Source: CAZCWM01 sp964622625 (GTDB taxonomy: Bacteria > Planctomycetota > Phycisphaerae > Phycisphaerales > Phycisphaeraceae). From it: a stretch of DNA of 14,131 nucleotides. Location of the stretch: the NCBI GenBank assembly GCA_964622625.1, contig CAZUUQ010000073.1, forward strand, positions 1 through 14,131, given 5' to 3'. A program made the position numbers and the translations under genes. How positions within the stretch are numbered: the first letter of the stretch is position 1; every line of letters starts with the position of its first letter. Below, piece after piece: positions 7,481 through 14,131 of the stretch. The notes under the pieces are model-generated. The model worked only from the letters and a program-made list of their open reading frames with translations, did no database searches and was not told the DNA's origin.

Positions 7481-8266
7481 GTGGCCAGAAAGACCCCATC
7501 CTCGGGTTCAAAGCGGACAACGAAAGCCTCGAAGGCGTCGAAGGCGTCGAAGTTGTCGCGAACGGTCTCGACTGCCAAGAAAAAGGGATCCAAGGCCGGC
7601 GGGAAGAAGACGGCGACGACATCCGCCAAACAGGCGCCGCGCAAGAAGGTGACCAAGAAACAGTCCGCGTCCGGTGGTGCGGCAAGAGCGGCCGGCGGCA
7701 AGTCGGCCGGCGCAAAGACCGTCGCCCGGCCCGCGACGAGCAAGGCGGCTGTCAGGAAGCAGCCTGTTCGACCGACCACGGCCGCGGCATCGGTCCAGCC
7801 TGCCGGCGGGGATCACAGCCGCGAGCAGCAGGCGCTGCAGGCTGTCCTTGCCGGTCAGCGACTGTCGGAGGCGCAGCTCCGCAAGGCCAAGAGCGGCCTG
7901 AGCCGCAAACAACTGGCCGACTACCGCCGGCTTCTGCTGGACAAGCGGAGCCAGTTGCTCGGCGACGTCGCCTCCCTGCAGAACGACGTCAATGAAAAGG
8001 CGGGCAACCTCTCCAACATGCCGTTGCACATGGCTGATGTCGGCTCGGATCATTATGAGCAGGAATTCAGCCTCGGCCTGATGGAGTCCGACCGCAAGGT
8101 TCTGCGCGAGATCGACCAGGCCATCATGCGCATTGGCAGCGGGACTTACGGCGTGTGCATGATCACCGGCCTGCCGATCGGAACGGCCCGGCTGGACGCC
8201 AAGCCGTGGGCCAGATACTGCATCGAGGTCGTGCGCGAACGCGAGAAACGCGGTTTGTACGAATGA
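7481..8266 (+). CDS. DksA/TraR-type protein with a histone H1-like Lys/Ala/Ser-rich tail and degenerate zinc finger
   Basis: The protein is 261 residues from GTG 7481, with GGGAG at 7470-7474 six bases upstream. Residues 1-105 are a low-complexity basic tail (KASKASKASK, AKKKGSKAGGKK, KQAPRKKVTKK) like bacterial H1-type DNA-binding tails. Residues 141-261 are a DksA/TraR domain: a coiled-coil hairpin (SRKQLADYRRLLLDKRSQLL), the NMPLHMADVGSDHYEQEF turn, a second helix (ESDRKVLREIDQAIMRI) and the finger GTYGVCMITGLPIG. DksA proteins enter the RNA polymerase secondary channel and alter initiation. Of the four zinc-ligand cysteines, only Cys226 and Cys247 remain; the partners are Thr229 and Val250, so zinc is probably not bound in the usual way. 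The downstream lspA overlaps by ATGA. A 9-base tandem repeat encodes the Lys-Ala-Ser run. The role (transcription factor or nucleoid protein) is inferred. Confidence 0.8.
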   Translation: MARKTPSSGSKRTTKASKASKASKLSRTVSTAKKKGSKAGGKKTATTSAKQAPRKKVTKKQSASGGAARAAGGKSAGAKTVARPATSKAAVRKQPVRPTTAAASVQPAGGDHSREQQALQAVLAGQRLSEAQLRKAKSGLSRKQLADYRRLLLDKRSQLLGDVASLQNDVNEKAGNLSNMPLHMADVGSDHYEQEFSLGLMESDRKVLREIDQAIMRIGSGTYGVCMITGLPIGTARLDAKPWARYCIEVVREREKRGLYE

Positions 8267-8913
8267 CCGAAGCGGAACCTCCTGCCCCGCTTTGCCCTGT
8301 CGCCCCGGCCGGGACGGACCGCCGGGCGGTGACCCGCTTCGTCATCCTCGCCGCACTGATGCTCGCGATCGACCTCGGCTCGAAGGCCGCATCCTTTCAC
8401 TGGATCGGCGACGCTCCGGTGCGCCTGGGTGAACCATCGGCGGAAACGATGCGACAACTGGCGGCCATTGAGCCGATCGTCGTTGTGCCACGACTCCTGC
8501 ATCTTCAGCTCTGGCTCAACGAGGGCGCGATCTTCGGCATCGGTCAGGGCAAGCGCTGGCTGTTCGCGGCCGTGAGCGTCGCCGCGGTGTTCATCATCTG
8601 GCGGGTTTTCGCCCGCAGCGGGGCGCGGCAGTGGGCGTTCCATCTGGCTCTGGCGGGCATCCTCGCCGGCGCCCTGGGCAATCTCCACGACCGCCTGCGT
8701 TTCGCCGCTGTGCGCGACATGCTGCACCTGTTCCCCGACATCCACCTGCCCTTCGGCTGGAGCTGGCCGGGCACTGACCAACGCGGGTTGTATCCCTGGA
8801 TCTTCAACTTCGCGGATATGTGGCTGGTCGGCGGCGTGATCCTGCTGCTGCTGCTTACGTGGCACAGCGGCAGTTCGCCGCGGCCGTCAGCAGCCGAAAC
8901 AAACCGCGATTGA
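8263..8913 (+). CDS. lspA: Lipoprotein signal peptidase (signal peptidase II)
   Basis: LspA is the inner-membrane aspartyl protease that cleaves the signal peptide of prolipoproteins after lipid attachment. All family blocks are present in the 216-residue protein: LAIDLGSK in the first membrane helix (residues 34-41), NEGAIFGIGQG (86-96), GNLHDRLRF with catalytic Asp143, and FNFADMWLVGG with catalytic Asp185, followed by a last hydrophobic helix. It is longer than the roughly 160-170 residues usual for the family. The extra length is a cytosolic N-terminal leader, an insert between the first helix and the NEGAIF block (GDAPVRLGEPSAETMR) and a loop before the last block. The ATG overlaps the dksA-like stop (ATGA), so it is probably translated by coupling from the promoter at 7355. 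Its 3' end overlaps the convergent C26 gene by 59 bp. Confidence 0.93.
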   Translation: MTEAEPPAPLCPVAPAGTDRRAVTRFVILAALMLAIDLGSKAASFHWIGDAPVRLGEPSAETMRQLAAIEPIVVVPRLLHLQLWLNEGAIFGIGQGKRWLFAAVSVAAVFIIWRVFARSGARQWAFHLALAGILAGALGNLHDRLRFAAVRDMLHLFPDIHLPFGWSWPGTDQRGLYPWIFNFADMWLVGGVILLLLLTWHSGSSPRPSAAETNRD

Positions 8914-9592
8914 GCACATCATCACCTTCGCCGCGTTCCGGGTGCCACTGCACGCCCAGATAAAACGGCCTGCCCGGATCGTCGACCGCCTCGATGATGC
9001 CGTCGGGCGCCCGCGCCACCACGCGAAGCCGGCCCGGGTCCGCCACGGCCTGATGATGCGAACTGGTGATCCCGAAATCTCCGACCGGCAGCACGCCATC
9101 GGCGGCCTCATACACCAGCCCGTGTCGGCGATTGCCGCGATGGGCCTCGGCCCGCTCACCCAGAATGTCCGGCAGATGCTGGTGCATCCTCCCGCCGGCG
9201 TTCATGGCCATAAGCTGCATGCCCATGCACACGCCCAGCACCGGCTTGTCGGGCACGCGGTCCAGGGCGCGGATCAGCGCGACCTCAAACGCCTGGCGCA
9301 TCGGCGAAATCAGCGTCGTTTGCGGATGCGTCGTCTGCCCGAAGTCCTCCATCGCCAGGTCGTCGCCCCCGATGAGCACAAAGCCGTCGCATAGCCGCAC
9401 ATACTCATCGGCCAGCGCCGGTTCCTGCGCCAGCAGCAACGGCAAGCCTCCGGCCGCGGCCACGGCTCGGCTGTAGAGGATTGTCTGCTCATACTTCAAC
9501 AAACCGTTGTCACGGTTGTCGATGGTGATGCCGATGCGCGGACAGGCGGCAGCGGACGCATCGGCGCTTGTCATGGTGGTCATATCAGCCAT
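8855..9592 (-). CDS. Class I glutamine amidotransferase-like hydrolase (peptidase C26, PuuD-like)
   Basis: The 245-residue protein belongs to the gamma-glutamyl-gamma-aminobutyrate hydrolase (PuuD) family. The domain starts PRIGITIDNR, continues YSRAVAAAGGLPLLL and GFVLIGGDDLA, and has the nucleophile elbow GVCMGMQLMA with Cys122. The histidine/glutamate of the triad are in YLGVQWHPE (His217, Glu219), and SSHHQAV (177-183) is typical of this family. PuuD acts in putrescine breakdown by hydrolysing gamma-glutamyl-GABA, but no other put/puu gene is nearby, so the substrate is not known. The start is uncertain: ATG 9592, 9583 and 9574 are all in frame and no Shine-Dalgarno site is seen. On this strand a TAGAAT box runs into the first ATG, which favours 9583 or 9574 on a nearly leaderless mRNA. 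The gene diverges from thrC. Confidence 0.88.
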   Translation of the reverse strand: MADMTTMTSADASAAACPRIGITIDNRDNGLLKYEQTILYSRAVAAAGGLPLLLAQEPALADEYVRLCDGFVLIGGDDLAMEDFGQTTHPQTTLISPMRQAFEVALIRALDRVPDKPVLGVCMGMQLMAMNAGGRMHQHLPDILGERAEAHRGNRRHGLVYEAADGVLPVGDFGITSSHHQAVADPGRLRVVARAPDGIIEAVDDPGRPFYLGVQWHPERGEGDDVLNRGLFRLLTAAANCRCAT

Positions 9593-9596
9593 TCTA
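9591..9596 (-). promoter_or_regulatory. -10-like TAGAAT touching the start of the C26 gene
   Basis: On the minus strand TAGAAT (9596-9591) includes the first two bases of ATG 9592. Initiation 6-8 bases downstream would place the mRNA start at or next to ATG 9583, consistent with a leaderless transcript. No clear -35 is visible. Confidence 0.3.
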
Positions 9597-9612
9597 TCTG
9601 GGCCTGGCGGCT

Positions 9613-9641
9613 TTGGCGGGCTTCGCGCCACCGGCTATCAT
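9613..9641 (+). promoter_or_regulatory. Promoter of thrC, with an overlapping inverted repeat
   Basis: TTGGCG (9613-9618) and TATCAT (9636-9641) are spaced by exactly 17 bp, with four of six and five of six consensus matches. The expected leader to GTG 9693 is about 45 bases. TGGCG (9614-9618) and CGCCA (9626-9630) form an inverted repeat with a 7-base centre over the -35 and spacer, which could serve as an operator for this divergent region. Confidence 0.55.
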
Positions 9642-9692
9642 CCGCGTTGCGCCGGTTCACGGGTTCCACATGGACGGCCAAGGAGTGCGGCA

Positions 9693-11093
9693 GTGCGGTA
9701 CATCAGCACGCGGGGCCGGGCCCCGGTCCTGGATTTCGAGGGCGTCATGCTCGCCGGCCTGGCGGCCGACGGCGGTCTGTACGTCCCCGAGTCGTGGCCG
9801 ACACTGTCGCGCGACGAGATCGCGGCCCTGCGCGGCCTGCCCTATGCCGAGATGTCGGCCCGGCTCATGCTGCGGTTTGTGGGCGACTGCCTCGACGCGT
9901 CGACGCTGCGGGCGATCACCACGGACGCGTATGGCCGATTCGATCACGCGGCGGTCGTGCCGTTGACGCAACTGGATTCCAGCCTCTGGCTCATGGAGCT
10001 TTACCACGGACCGACGCTGGCGTTCAAGGATGTGGCGCTGCAGGTGCTCGGCCGACTGTACGACCATGTGCTGGCGAAGCGCGACACGGCGGTCACGCTC
10101 ATCGGCGCGACCAGCGGCGACACGGGATCGGCCGCGATTGAAGCCGTCCGCGGGCGCAAGCGGACGCGCATCTTCATCATGCATCCGCACAATCGGGTCA
10201 GCGAAGTGCAGCGCCGGCTGATGACGACGGTCATTGAGCCGAACGTGCACAACATCGCGATCGAGGGCACGTTTGATGATTGTCAGACGCTGCTGAAGGC
10301 GATGTTCAACGATGCCGGGTTCCGCGCCCGTGTCAACATGTCGGCCGTCAACAGCATCAACTGGGCGCGGGTGATGGCGCAGATCGTTTATTACTACGCG
10401 GCCGCGCTGGCGCTGGGCGGTCCCGATCGGTCGGTGAGTTTCTGCGTGCCCACGGGCAACTTCGGCGACATCTATGCCGGCTATTGCGCGGTGAAGATGG
10501 GCCTGCCGATCGAGCGGCTGATCATCGCGTCCAACGTCAACGACATTCTCACGCGGGTGATGCACACGGGCCGGCACACGCTGGGCGGCGTGACGCCGAC
10601 GATGAGCCCGGCGATGGATATCCAGATATCGAGCAACTTCGAGCGGCTGCTCTTCGACATGTACGACCGCGATGGCCGCGCCGTGGCGGAACTCCTGCGC
10701 CAGCTCGGGGAGACCGGCGACTTCACGGTCGACGCGGCGCGGCTCGATGCGGCGCGCAGGCTCTTCGGTGCTCATCGCGTCGATGAAGACCAGACCCTGG
10801 AGACCATCGCGACGGTGTATCGGCGGACGGGGCAACTGATTGATCCCCACACGGCCGTGGGTGTCGGGGCCGCGTCGCGCGAGTGCGGCCGACCGGAGGT
10901 GCCGATGGTCGTCCTCGGCACAGCCCACGCCGCGAAATTCCCCGAGGCCGTCGAACAGGCAACCGGCATCCGCCCGCCGCTGCCTCCGTTCCTGGCCGAC
11001 CTGCACGACCGCCCGGAAAAGTACGCTGTGCTGCCCAATGACCTGGAAATCGTCAAGCGGCACGTGCTCGAAACGCTTCAACGCACGCCGTGA
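9693..11093 (+). CDS. thrC: Threonine synthase
   Basis: ThrC is a PLP-dependent cytosolic enzyme that converts O-phosphohomoserine to threonine and phosphate. The 466-residue protein starts MRYISTRGRAPVLDFEGVML and has the fold-type II landmarks: the lysine that forms the PLP Schiff base in HGPTLAFKDVALQ (Lys112), ATSGDTGSAAIEA (139-151), INWARVMAQIVYYY, PTGNFGDIYAGY for phosphate binding and DIQISSNFERLLF. The C-terminus ends LPNDLEIVKRHVLETL, also typical. GTG 9693 is preferred because AAGGAG lies at 9680-9685, seven bases upstream; longer readings into the intergenic region have no support. No homoserine or aspartate-kinase gene is adjacent, so threonine genes are dispersed here. The secreted GH2-like gene follows after 64 bases. 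Confidence 0.96.
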   Translation: MRYISTRGRAPVLDFEGVMLAGLAADGGLYVPESWPTLSRDEIAALRGLPYAEMSARLMLRFVGDCLDASTLRAITTDAYGRFDHAAVVPLTQLDSSLWLMELYHGPTLAFKDVALQVLGRLYDHVLAKRDTAVTLIGATSGDTGSAAIEAVRGRKRTRIFIMHPHNRVSEVQRRLMTTVIEPNVHNIAIEGTFDDCQTLLKAMFNDAGFRARVNMSAVNSINWARVMAQIVYYYAAALALGGPDRSVSFCVPTGNFGDIYAGYCAVKMGLPIERLIIASNVNDILTRVMHTGRHTLGGVTPTMSPAMDIQISSNFERLLFDMYDRDGRAVAELLRQLGETGDFTVDAARLDAARRLFGAHRVDEDQTLETIATVYRRTGQLIDPHTAVGVGAASRECGRPEVPMVVLGTAHAAKFPEAVEQATGIRPPLPPFLADLHDRPEKYAVLPNDLEIVKRHVLETLQRTP

Positions 11094-11157
11094 TGGCCGA
11101 CACCCGCCAGCGTCGCGGACGTTCCGTCCCGTCGCATCTGACCCTGGAGGAGGCCCC

Positions 11158-13920
11158 GTGTCCCATCGACTTCCCATCACCCTGTTCACAGCGATCATCG
11201 CCATGGTGACGACACACTCCGCCTGCGCCGACATTCCCGCCGTCGTACCCCTGACGCGCGACCACCATCGCGACAGCCTCGAACTGGGCGGTGCGTGGCA
11301 ATGCGTCGTCGGCCAGGGCGACGCGCCGCTGTGGGAGCACGACGCGGCCGCGGCCCTGACGTGGGAAGACGTGACAGTGCCCGGTCAGTTGCCCGGCGAT
11401 GCGGCCGAAGGGTGGGATCCGGAGCGGCGGCGGCAGATCGATTTCGTCTGGGCGCGGCGGACGTTCACGCTCACGCCCGAGCAGGCGCGGCGGGGCGCGG
11501 CGCTGCGCTGGGGCGGCATCCGCTTCGGGGCCGCGGCCTGGCTTAACGGCACGGAGATCGGACGGCACGCGCCCATCGGCCCGCACGCGATCCTGATTCC
11601 CGACGGTCTGGCGCGGCCCGGCGAGAACACGCTGCTGCTGCGCATCCCTGGGTGGGCGGGTGTCGCCCGCAGCAAGTCGGGCTTCACGCTCATGCCCACC
11701 GGCTCCGGCAAGGAGCCCTGGGGCGCCAAGACGCCGGCCATCTATGACGAAATCTTCCTCGAGTTCCACGACGGCCTGCTGCTGCGCGATGTGCTGGCCG
11801 TGCCCGACCTGGCCAACAGCCGCGTGATTCTGCGCGTCCGGCCCGACGCTCTCAATCCGCTGCCGGCCCAGCTCACTGTCTCCGCGACCGTGACGCCCGC
11901 CGACAGTGACCAGACTGCCGGCCACGCAACGGCAGCGCTGGCCACGGATGAGTTGCCGCTGCAACTGGCGGTGCCCATCGAGAACGTCCAGCCGTGGACG
12001 CCGCACGATCCGTTCCTCTACACCGCAACGGTCGAAGCCGCGCTGGACGGCCGCGTCGTCGACCGCGTGACCTTCCACTTCGGCATGCGCGAGATCGCCG
12101 TCATCGACGGCCGCTTCGCCCTCAATGGCAAGCCGCTGTGGCTGCGCGGCTCAAACCTGGTGTTCGAGTGGCTCTGGGGTGATGTGTTTCGGCCGCACGC
12201 CAAGCGATACCTGGTGGATGAAGCACGGCGGATGAACCTCAACAGCTTCCGCACGCACACGCTGCCGCCGCCGGCCGACTGGCTGCACGTCACCGATCAG
12301 CACGGCACGATGATCCTGGCCGAACTGCCCGTGCTCTACAACCACGCACGCTTCAGTTTCACCCCCGAAGAGCAGGAGATCTTCAACGCCAACGCCCTGC
12401 TCGACGCCCGCGGCTGGCTGGGCAAACTCGGTAACCATCCGTCGATCATCCTCTGGGTGCTCACCAACGAATCGCCGCGTGAGCACGAGCAGTGGGAGGC
12501 CGGCCCCTATTACGACTTCGTGCGGCAACTGGACCCGACGCGCCCGGCCATGCGCAGCGGACCCGAAGGCGAACGGGGCACGCCCGACGTGCTGGACATC
12601 CACACCTGCTGGAACTGGGCCGCCGGTGTCGAAGGCGGCCTGATCCGCCGCGCCCACGCGATGGGTCAGAGCAAGGATGCAGACCGCGCCTTGTCCAACA
12701 GCGAATACATGAACGTCTTCGGCTGGGAGAAGAACGTCCGCCGCTGGCTGGGCGACGGCGAACATCCCGACGGCCGACTCGTGTTCGCCGAGTTCATGGC
12801 CGAGCACACCGAGGCCATGCGGCGGTATCAGTTCGACTGCATCCTGCCCTACATGTACGCCGGCTGGACCGGCATGCGCGGGGCCACGTTCCACGATGAC
12901 TTCCCCTCGCCCATGGCCGCGGCGCTGCACAGCGTCATGGCCCCGGTCTTCGCCAGCCTCGATCTCTTCGACCGCAACTTCATCGCCGGTTCATCGCAGA
13001 CCACGCCGCTGGTGCTCATCAACGAAACGCTCGAAACCCAGACCGTGGCCGTCGATCTCTATCTCACGCCCCTGGACCCGCAGTTCGTGCCGCGCCCCGA
13101 CGCCCTTGACGCAGCCGTCTGGCACGCGCGGCTCGAAGCGGTGCTCGAACCCGACAGCGTGGCGAGCCGCGACGCCGCCTGGGCTGCGCCCGACCAGGCC
13201 GGCGTCTACTTTCTCGCGGCCGTGCTGCGCCGTGAGGGCCGCGATCCCGTCGTCTCCCAACGCGTCGTCCGCAGCGTGCCGCAGCCGACGTTACCCCCGA
13301 TCCTGGCCGAGGGCCGGCCCGTGGCCGTGCTCGGCGCCGACCCGGCCGCACGGTTCAGCTTCCGCGAGCTGGGGCTGACCACGGTCGCGCAACTGCCGGC
13401 CGACCTGCGCGAACTCGCGGCCGTGGTCGTCTGGGATGCCGGCAAAATCACGCCGCAGGATCAGCAGCGCAGCGACGATCTGCTCGCGTGGGTCCGCGAC
13501 GGCGGCTGCGTGCTGGTGATGGAGCAGGAGTCCTGGACCTGGCCGCAACTGATCGACTGGATGCCGTCGCAGCAGGGCGACTACCTCAAGGGTGAGTCGT
13601 CACGCGTCTTTTCCTACGCCGAGGCCGACCACCCCGCTCTGCGCGGCATTGATCCGCGGACGCTGCAGCGCTGGAACGGCCTGCCCGGGCGCATCGCTGA
13701 CCGCAGCATCACCGGACCAGCGGCCGAGCAGGGCCGGAAACTGCTGTGGATGGAGGATGACGGCCAGCCGGTGCTCGTGGCTGTGCCTATGGAGCACGGC
13801 CAGATCATCCTTTCGCAACTGCACCTGAAGCAGCGCCTCTCCACAGCGAGCCGTTTGTACGATCCGGCCGCGTGTCAGCTTTTCCTGAATCTCCTGACCC
13901 CGCCGCCTGACGATCGGTGA
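11158..13920 (+). CDS. Secreted glycoside hydrolase family 2-like protein with C-terminal alpha/beta domain
   Basis: The start is GTG 11158 behind a strong GGAGGAGG site (11146-11153). The 920-residue product begins with a signal peptide ending THSACA before DIPAVV. Residues 40-200 resemble the GH2 sugar-binding jelly roll (LELGGAWQCVVGQG, then VWARRTFTL, GAAAWLNGTEIGRH and NTLLLRIPGW). Residues 205-310 are an Ig-like beta domain. The catalytic barrel follows: GKPLWLRGSNLVFEWLWGD, SFRTHTLPPPADWLHVTDQH, and HPSIILWVLTNES with the likely acid/base Glu438. Glu545 in LVFAEFMAEHTEA is a candidate nucleophile. Residues about 720-915 form a further alpha/beta domain (VAVLGAD, LAAVVVWDAGK, GGCVLVMEQ) like the class-I amidotransferase-like domains found at the end of some glycosidases. 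The substrate is unknown; polysaccharide breakdown outside the cytoplasm is inferred. Confidence 0.85.
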   Translation: MSHRLPITLFTAIIAMVTTHSACADIPAVVPLTRDHHRDSLELGGAWQCVVGQGDAPLWEHDAAAALTWEDVTVPGQLPGDAAEGWDPERRRQIDFVWARRTFTLTPEQARRGAALRWGGIRFGAAAWLNGTEIGRHAPIGPHAILIPDGLARPGENTLLLRIPGWAGVARSKSGFTLMPTGSGKEPWGAKTPAIYDEIFLEFHDGLLLRDVLAVPDLANSRVILRVRPDALNPLPAQLTVSATVTPADSDQTAGHATAALATDELPLQLAVPIENVQPWTPHDPFLYTATVEAALDGRVVDRVTFHFGMREIAVIDGRFALNGKPLWLRGSNLVFEWLWGDVFRPHAKRYLVDEARRMNLNSFRTHTLPPPADWLHVTDQHGTMILAELPVLYNHARFSFTPEEQEIFNANALLDARGWLGKLGNHPSIILWVLTNESPREHEQWEAGPYYDFVRQLDPTRPAMRSGPEGERGTPDVLDIHTCWNWAAGVEGGLIRRAHAMGQSKDADRALSNSEYMNVFGWEKNVRRWLGDGEHPDGRLVFAEFMAEHTEAMRRYQFDCILPYMYAGWTGMRGATFHDDFPSPMAAALHSVMAPVFASLDLFDRNFIAGSSQTTPLVLINETLETQTVAVDLYLTPLDPQFVPRPDALDAAVWHARLEAVLEPDSVASRDAAWAAPDQAGVYFLAAVLRREGRDPVVSQRVVRSVPQPTLPPILAEGRPVAVLGADPAARFSFRELGLTTVAQLPADLRELAAVVVWDAGKITPQDQQRSDDLLAWVRDGGCVLVMEQESWTWPQLIDWMPSQQGDYLKGESSRVFSYAEADHPALRGIDPRTLQRWNGLPGRIADRSITGPAAEQGRKLLWMEDDGQPVLVAVPMEHGQIILSQLHLKQRLSTASRLYDPAACQLFLNLLTPPPDDR

Positions 13921-13947
13921 GCCGGCAGACAAGGCGGCTGAAGACTC

Positions 13948-14085
13948 ACCACAGAAACACGGAGATCACAGAGAAGAGCCGAATGAGGGAATGCTGTGGA
14001 TCAAGTTCAATTCGCCGCGCCGGTCCTGATCCGTATGCATCGCTGCTGCATGATCCCTCTCTGTGCTCCCCGTGTACTCTGTGGT
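13948..14085. repeat. Interspersed inverted-repeat element with CACAGAG-type arms
   Basis: The left arm at 13948-13974 (ACCACAGAAACACGG then AGATCACAGAGA) and the right arm at 14058-14085 are near-perfect inverted copies: reading the right arm backwards gives ACCACAGAGTACACGGGG then AGCACAGAGA. The arms are 27 and 28 bases and enclose about 83 bases with no coding potential. Arms of this CACAGAG type are, from memory, widely scattered between genes in planctomycete genomes and behave like MITE or REP elements. Here it separates the GH2-like gene from the next gene. It could act as a transcript-end hairpin, and its right edge supplies a TAAATT that may serve as the -10 of the next gene. Confidence 0.6.
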
Positions 14086-14098
14086 AAATTCTCCCCCC

Positions 14099-14131
14099 AT
14101 GGCCAAACAAGCGAAGAACGCGATTTCACCC
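14099..14131 (+). CDS. Start of a gene running off the window; resembles prolyl-tRNA synthetase N-terminus
   Basis: Only 11 codons are visible, MAKQAKNAISP, with TAAATT at 14085-14090 just upstream and no Shine-Dalgarno site. From memory, the archaeal/eukaryote-like (type 3) prolyl-tRNA synthetases of several bacteria begin with a very similar MAK-x-x-K-x-AI-S/T-P-T-R sequence, so proS is the first guess. Eleven residues cannot prove it. Confidence 0.4.
   Translation, partial: MAKQAKNAISP

Noticed and set aside
7508..8053. Minus-strand ORF of 181 codons over the dksA-like gene
   Set aside because: Shadow of the Lys/Ala-rich tail, giving a Leu/Arg-rich low-complexity reading.
10840..11157. 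106-codon upstream extension of the GH2-like gene
   Set aside because: It lies within thrC in another frame; the signal peptide and a strong ribosome binding site fix the start at GTG 11158.
9657..11234. Minus-strand ORF of 525 codons
   Set aside because: Antisense to thrC, whose catalytic motifs are complete; the minus frame is His/Arg-rich with no domain.

Overview
The window is GC-rich throughout and reads as ordinary chromosome. Its gene repertoire is a degenerate DksA-type protein with a lysine/alanine/serine-rich tail, a two-domain siroheme-decarboxylase-like protein, a BshB1-like deacetylase and a secreted GH2-type enzyme. Shine-Dalgarno sites are mixed: strong for some genes and absent for others. 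Together these features suggest a planctomycete, most likely from the Phycisphaerae. That placement is inference from protein style and is not proven by any marker in the window.

Layout, left to right. A purine-rich stretch is followed by a tRNA-Arg(CCG) gene with a TACAAT -10 box. About 340 bases without a recognisable gene come next. Then, on the + strand, there are a flavin-reductase-domain protein, a tandem Lrp/AsnC-type protein resembling a fused AhbA-AhbB/NirD-L siroheme decarboxylase, truA (tRNA pseudouridine synthase) and a PIG-L deacetylase of the BshB1 type. Just after the deacetylase lies what looks like the decayed signal peptide of a lost secreted protein.

Next is one long uncharacterised, mostly helical gene of about 665 codons. 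It is cut by a 100-N scaffold gap. The 55 bases on the two sides of the gap are identical, and collapsing them restores a single reading frame, so the gap is almost certainly an assembly artefact. This gene ends 7 bases from a convergent EamA/DMT-type transporter.

The transporter diverges from a dksA-like gene. This gene has a histone-H1-like N-terminal tail and a zinc finger that has lost two of its four cysteines. It overlaps lspA (signal peptidase II) by ATGA. lspA converges on, and overlaps by 59 bp, a class-I glutamine-amidotransferase-like (peptidase C26/PuuD) gene. That gene diverges from thrC (threonine synthase), which has the best promoter in the window and a clear ribosome binding site. 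A secreted GH2-like protein of 920 residues follows thrC on the same strand. The window closes with an interspersed inverted-repeat element (ACCACAGA...CACAGAGA arms) and the first 11 codons of a gene that resembles the start of prolyl-tRNA synthetase.

No mobile element with a transposase, CRISPR array, defence island or biosynthetic cluster is visible. The least explained items are the gap-split 665-residue protein, the Cys-depleted DksA-like protein and the divergent siroheme-decarboxylase-like fusion. These are single genes of interest. I do not see a demonstrable new multi-gene system.
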